A stretch of DNA of 5,350 nucleotides from an uncultured Lentisphaeria bacterium (GTDB lineage Bacteria; Verrucomicrobiota; Lentisphaeria; Victivallales; UBA1829), in NCBI GenBank assembly GCA_905211485.1, contig CAJMAW010000177.1, positions 1 through 5,350 of the forward strand. The letters run 5' to 3'. How positions within the stretch are numbered: position 1 is the first letter of the stretch; each line of letters opens with the position of its first letter. The translations under genes were made by a program, and so were the position numbers. The notes beneath the pieces are model-generated. The model did not search any database, was not told the DNA's origin, and saw nothing but the letters and a program-made list of their open reading frames with translations. Shown piece by piece: positions 5,125-5,350 of the stretch.

Positions 5125-5350
5125 GGCGGCACGATCTCCCCCTCCGGCAGCGTCCGCGTCCGGGAGGGCGGAAGTCTGGCTCTCACCATCACGCCGGACA
5201 AGGGCTATGTCGTTTCCAGCGTCAAGGTCGACGGCAAGAGCGTGGGTGCGGTAAAGTCCTACACCCTCACCAATGTCATGGGGAGCCATGCCATTACCGT
5301 CACCTTCCGAAAGGCCGGCAGTCCCGTCAGCGGCGACAGCGGCGGCCTGC
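5110..5350 (+). CDS. Fragment of a surface protein: Flg_new_2/InlB-type beta-repeat (both ends missing)
   Basis: This plus-strand frame is open from the junction to the right edge (80 codons), with no start or stop of its own. It reads PSAGKGGTISPSG, then VREGGSLALTITPDKGY, VVSSVKVDGKSVGAVKSYTL, TNVMGSHAITVTF and a Gly/Ser-rich linker. This is a complete unit of the 'bacterial repeat' family (GGxIxPSGxVxVxxGxSxxxTITPdxGY...VxVDGxSVG...YTF.NV...HxIxVTF), found in secreted and S-layer-anchored proteins, above all of Clostridia, often just before S-layer homology domains. The role is structural or adhesive, outside the cell. It opposes the CLC gene head-on and is richer in GC, with mostly C or G in third positions. 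I infer that it comes from another locus or another organism. The repeat identity is strong; its source is uncertain. Confidence 0.75.

Noticed and set aside
5121..5201. N-terminal 27 residues of the extended CLC frame as a genuine N-terminus
   Set aside because: The sequence is the exact antisense of a well-formed surface-repeat domain, starts with TTG without a ribosome-binding site, and contains no CLC helix.

Overview
The window reads as bacterial chromosome (roughly 50-60% GC) with five genes on the minus strand, plus a short plus-strand fragment at the right end that does not appear to belong with the rest. In minus-strand transcription order the genes are: a CLC-type chloride channel/transporter with paired CBS domains, a protein with an ATP-cone-like N-terminus and an unrecognised C-terminal part, a zinc-ribbon protein, an ECF sigma factor, and a membrane anti-sigma factor that runs off the left edge.

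Likely source: the CLC belongs to the GLEAP/TGxAIGSN subgroup familiar from Bacteroidetes and related phyla. The zinc-ribbon protein carries a 'NTVKxSRxxxGMxP' block that I associate from memory with Lentisphaerota/Victivallales proteins. I therefore lean towards Lentisphaerota or a PVC-superphylum relative. This is a recollection-based inference, not a search result.

Layout: 1-626 anti-sigma factor (C-terminus missing); 627-731 gap with a strong Shine-Dalgarno; 732-1364 ECF sigma factor; 1365-1681 intergenic, holding a good ECF-type promoter (GGAACC, 16 bp, GTCAAA) right against the sigma start and nested inverted repeats/terminator-like hairpins; 1682-2314 zinc-ribbon protein; 2315-2515 intergenic with a possible -10, a leader hairpin and a weak terminator; 2516-3499 ATP-cone protein; 3546-about 5120 CLC gene lacking its N-terminus; about 5110-5350 a plus-strand reading frame encoding a secreted/surface beta-repeat domain (GGTISPSG...ITPDKGY...VDGKSVG...ITVTF).

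The sigma and anti-sigma genes form a self-contained stress-response module: the sigma factor probably drives its own promoter and the membrane anti-sigma factor holds it inactive. The CLC and ATP-cone genes are 46 nt apart and are probably co-transcribed. The most notable observation is the junction near 5109-5124. The CLC gene loses its first helices exactly where an unrelated, oppositely oriented, higher-GC surface-protein repeat begins, with a short stretch that fits both proteins. A chimeric assembly or amplification join is the simplest explanation, although a real rearrangement cannot be excluded from the sequence alone. I see no CRISPR array, tRNA, rRNA, insertion sequence or convincing new multi-gene system.
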